From assembly GCA_052145775.1 (NCBI GenBank), contig JBKQNY010000041.1, positions 1 to 6,886 on the forward strand: a stretch of DNA of 6,886 bases, written 5' to 3'. Positions 6,273 through 6,886 of the stretch are shown here, one piece after another. The number at the start of each line of letters is the position of its first letter. Position 1 is the first letter of the stretch. The stretch comes from CAVYPR01 sp052145775. Lineage in GTDB: Bacteria; Actinomycetota; Acidimicrobiia; Acidimicrobiales; RAAP-2. The translations under genes and the position numbers were made by a program. The notes below the pieces were generated by a model. It searched no databases, was not told the origin of the DNA, and saw only the letters and a list, made by a program, of their open reading frames with translations.

Positions 6273-6886
6273 GTGTCGAAGTACGTGGCCAAGCGGCTCG
6301 TCGCCCTCGTCGTCATCCTCTTCTTCGTGAGCCTTGGGACCTTCTTCCTGGTCCACCTGCTCCCAGGCAATCCCGCCTACACCATCCTCGGGCCGAACGC
6401 CACGCCCCACAACGTTTCCCTGGTCGACGGCCAGCTGGGGCTGAACCGCCCCCTCTACGAGCAGTACTTCATCTGGCTGGGCAACGTCTTCCGGGGGAAT
6501 CTCGGACAGTCCTTCGTCACCCACGAGACGGTGGTGACCCTCATCTCCAACGCCCTGCCCATCGACGTCGAGCTGGTGATCATCTCCCAGACGATCGCCT
6601 TCTGCGTGGCCGTGCCGCTGGCCCTGGTGGTGGCGCGGCGACCCAACAAGGGGCTCGACCGGTTCTCGACCGCCACCACCTTCGCCTGCCTCGCCCTGCC
6701 GGCCTTCATCGTCGCCCCCCTCATGGTCCTGTTCTTCTCGGTGGACATCCACATCTTCCCGGGGCCCGCCTCCTACGTGCCCTTGACCCAGGACTTCTGG
6801 GGCAACATCCACGCCATGCTGTTGCCCTCGATCGTGCTGGCCATCGGCTCGACCGTCATCTACTACCGACTGCTGCGCAACGACCT
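6273..6886 (+). CDS. DppB/OppB-type peptide ABC transporter permease, N-terminal part
   Basis: Inner-membrane permease subunit of a dipeptide/oligopeptide (or nickel) ABC importer. The first 204 codons are present and the frame continues past the right edge; full members are usually about 310-340 residues. The N-terminus has the standard layout: KYVAKRLVALVVILFFVSLG forms helix 1, then LVHLLPGNPA (about 26-35), then an outside region with LGLNRPLYEQYFIWLGNVFRG (about 50-70) and NLGQSF, which is diagnostic of DppB. Three further hydrophobic segments follow, and the window ends in the LLRND stretch that precedes the EAA loop contacting the ATPase, so that loop is not visible. GTG start with a good ribosome binding site. 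It is divergent from the glycan genes and no substrate-binding protein gene precedes it, so the remaining transporter subunits are expected to the right. Substrate specificity cannot be told. Confidence 0.92.
   Translation, partial: MSKYVAKRLVALVVILFFVSLGTFFLVHLLPGNPAYTILGPNATPHNVSLVDGQLGLNRPLYEQYFIWLGNVFRGNLGQSFVTHETVVTLISNALPIDVELVIISQTIAFCVAVPLALVVARRPNKGLDRFSTATTFACLALPAFIVAPLMVLFFSVDIHIFPGPASYVPLTQDFWGNIHAMLLPSIVLAIGSTVIYYRLLRND

Noticed and set aside
5961..6812. A 283-codon minus-strand open frame overlapping the permease gene and the GT39 start
   Set aside because: It is antisense to the well-supported DppB-like gene, acidic and repetitive in composition, and has no recognisable domain.

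Overview
The window is very GC-rich, with G or C at almost every third codon position, frequent GTG starts and short intergenic gaps. This points to a high-GC actinobacterium. Acidimicrobiia-like lineages would fit, but nothing here fixes the taxon. No RNA gene, insertion sequence, CRISPR array or phage gene was seen, and no gap between genes exceeds 300 bases.

Positions 1-6156 carry four genes on the minus strand, transcribed right to left. In order they are a GT39/PMT-type membrane glycosyltransferase (6156-4414), a PIG-V-like mannosyltransferase (4409-3228), an FAD-dependent oxidoreductase resembling UDP-galactopyranose mutase (3088-1568), and a polysaccharide/lipid-linked oligosaccharide flippase that runs off the left edge (1444 to <1). 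The two glycosyltransferase genes are separated by 4 bases. The other gaps are about 50-200 bases. From 6273 to the right edge, on the plus strand, is the first 204 codons of a DppB/OppB-type peptide ABC transporter permease. It is divergent and probably functionally separate.

The minus-strand set reads as an envelope glycan module. Two GT-C enzymes use lipid-linked sugar donors on the outer face of the membrane, a flavoenzyme acts on a sugar or related substrate in the cytoplasm, and a flippase moves a lipid-linked intermediate across the membrane. The glycan and the flavoenzyme's substrate cannot be read from the sequence.

The points most worth a second look are the poorly characterised flavoenzyme and its partners, its structured leader with a strong ribosome binding site, the apparently leaderless start of the GT39 gene in the divergent intergenic region, and the long coding-like extension at the flippase N-terminus. 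All genes are recognisable families, so I see a possible uncharacterised pathway rather than a clearly new class of system.
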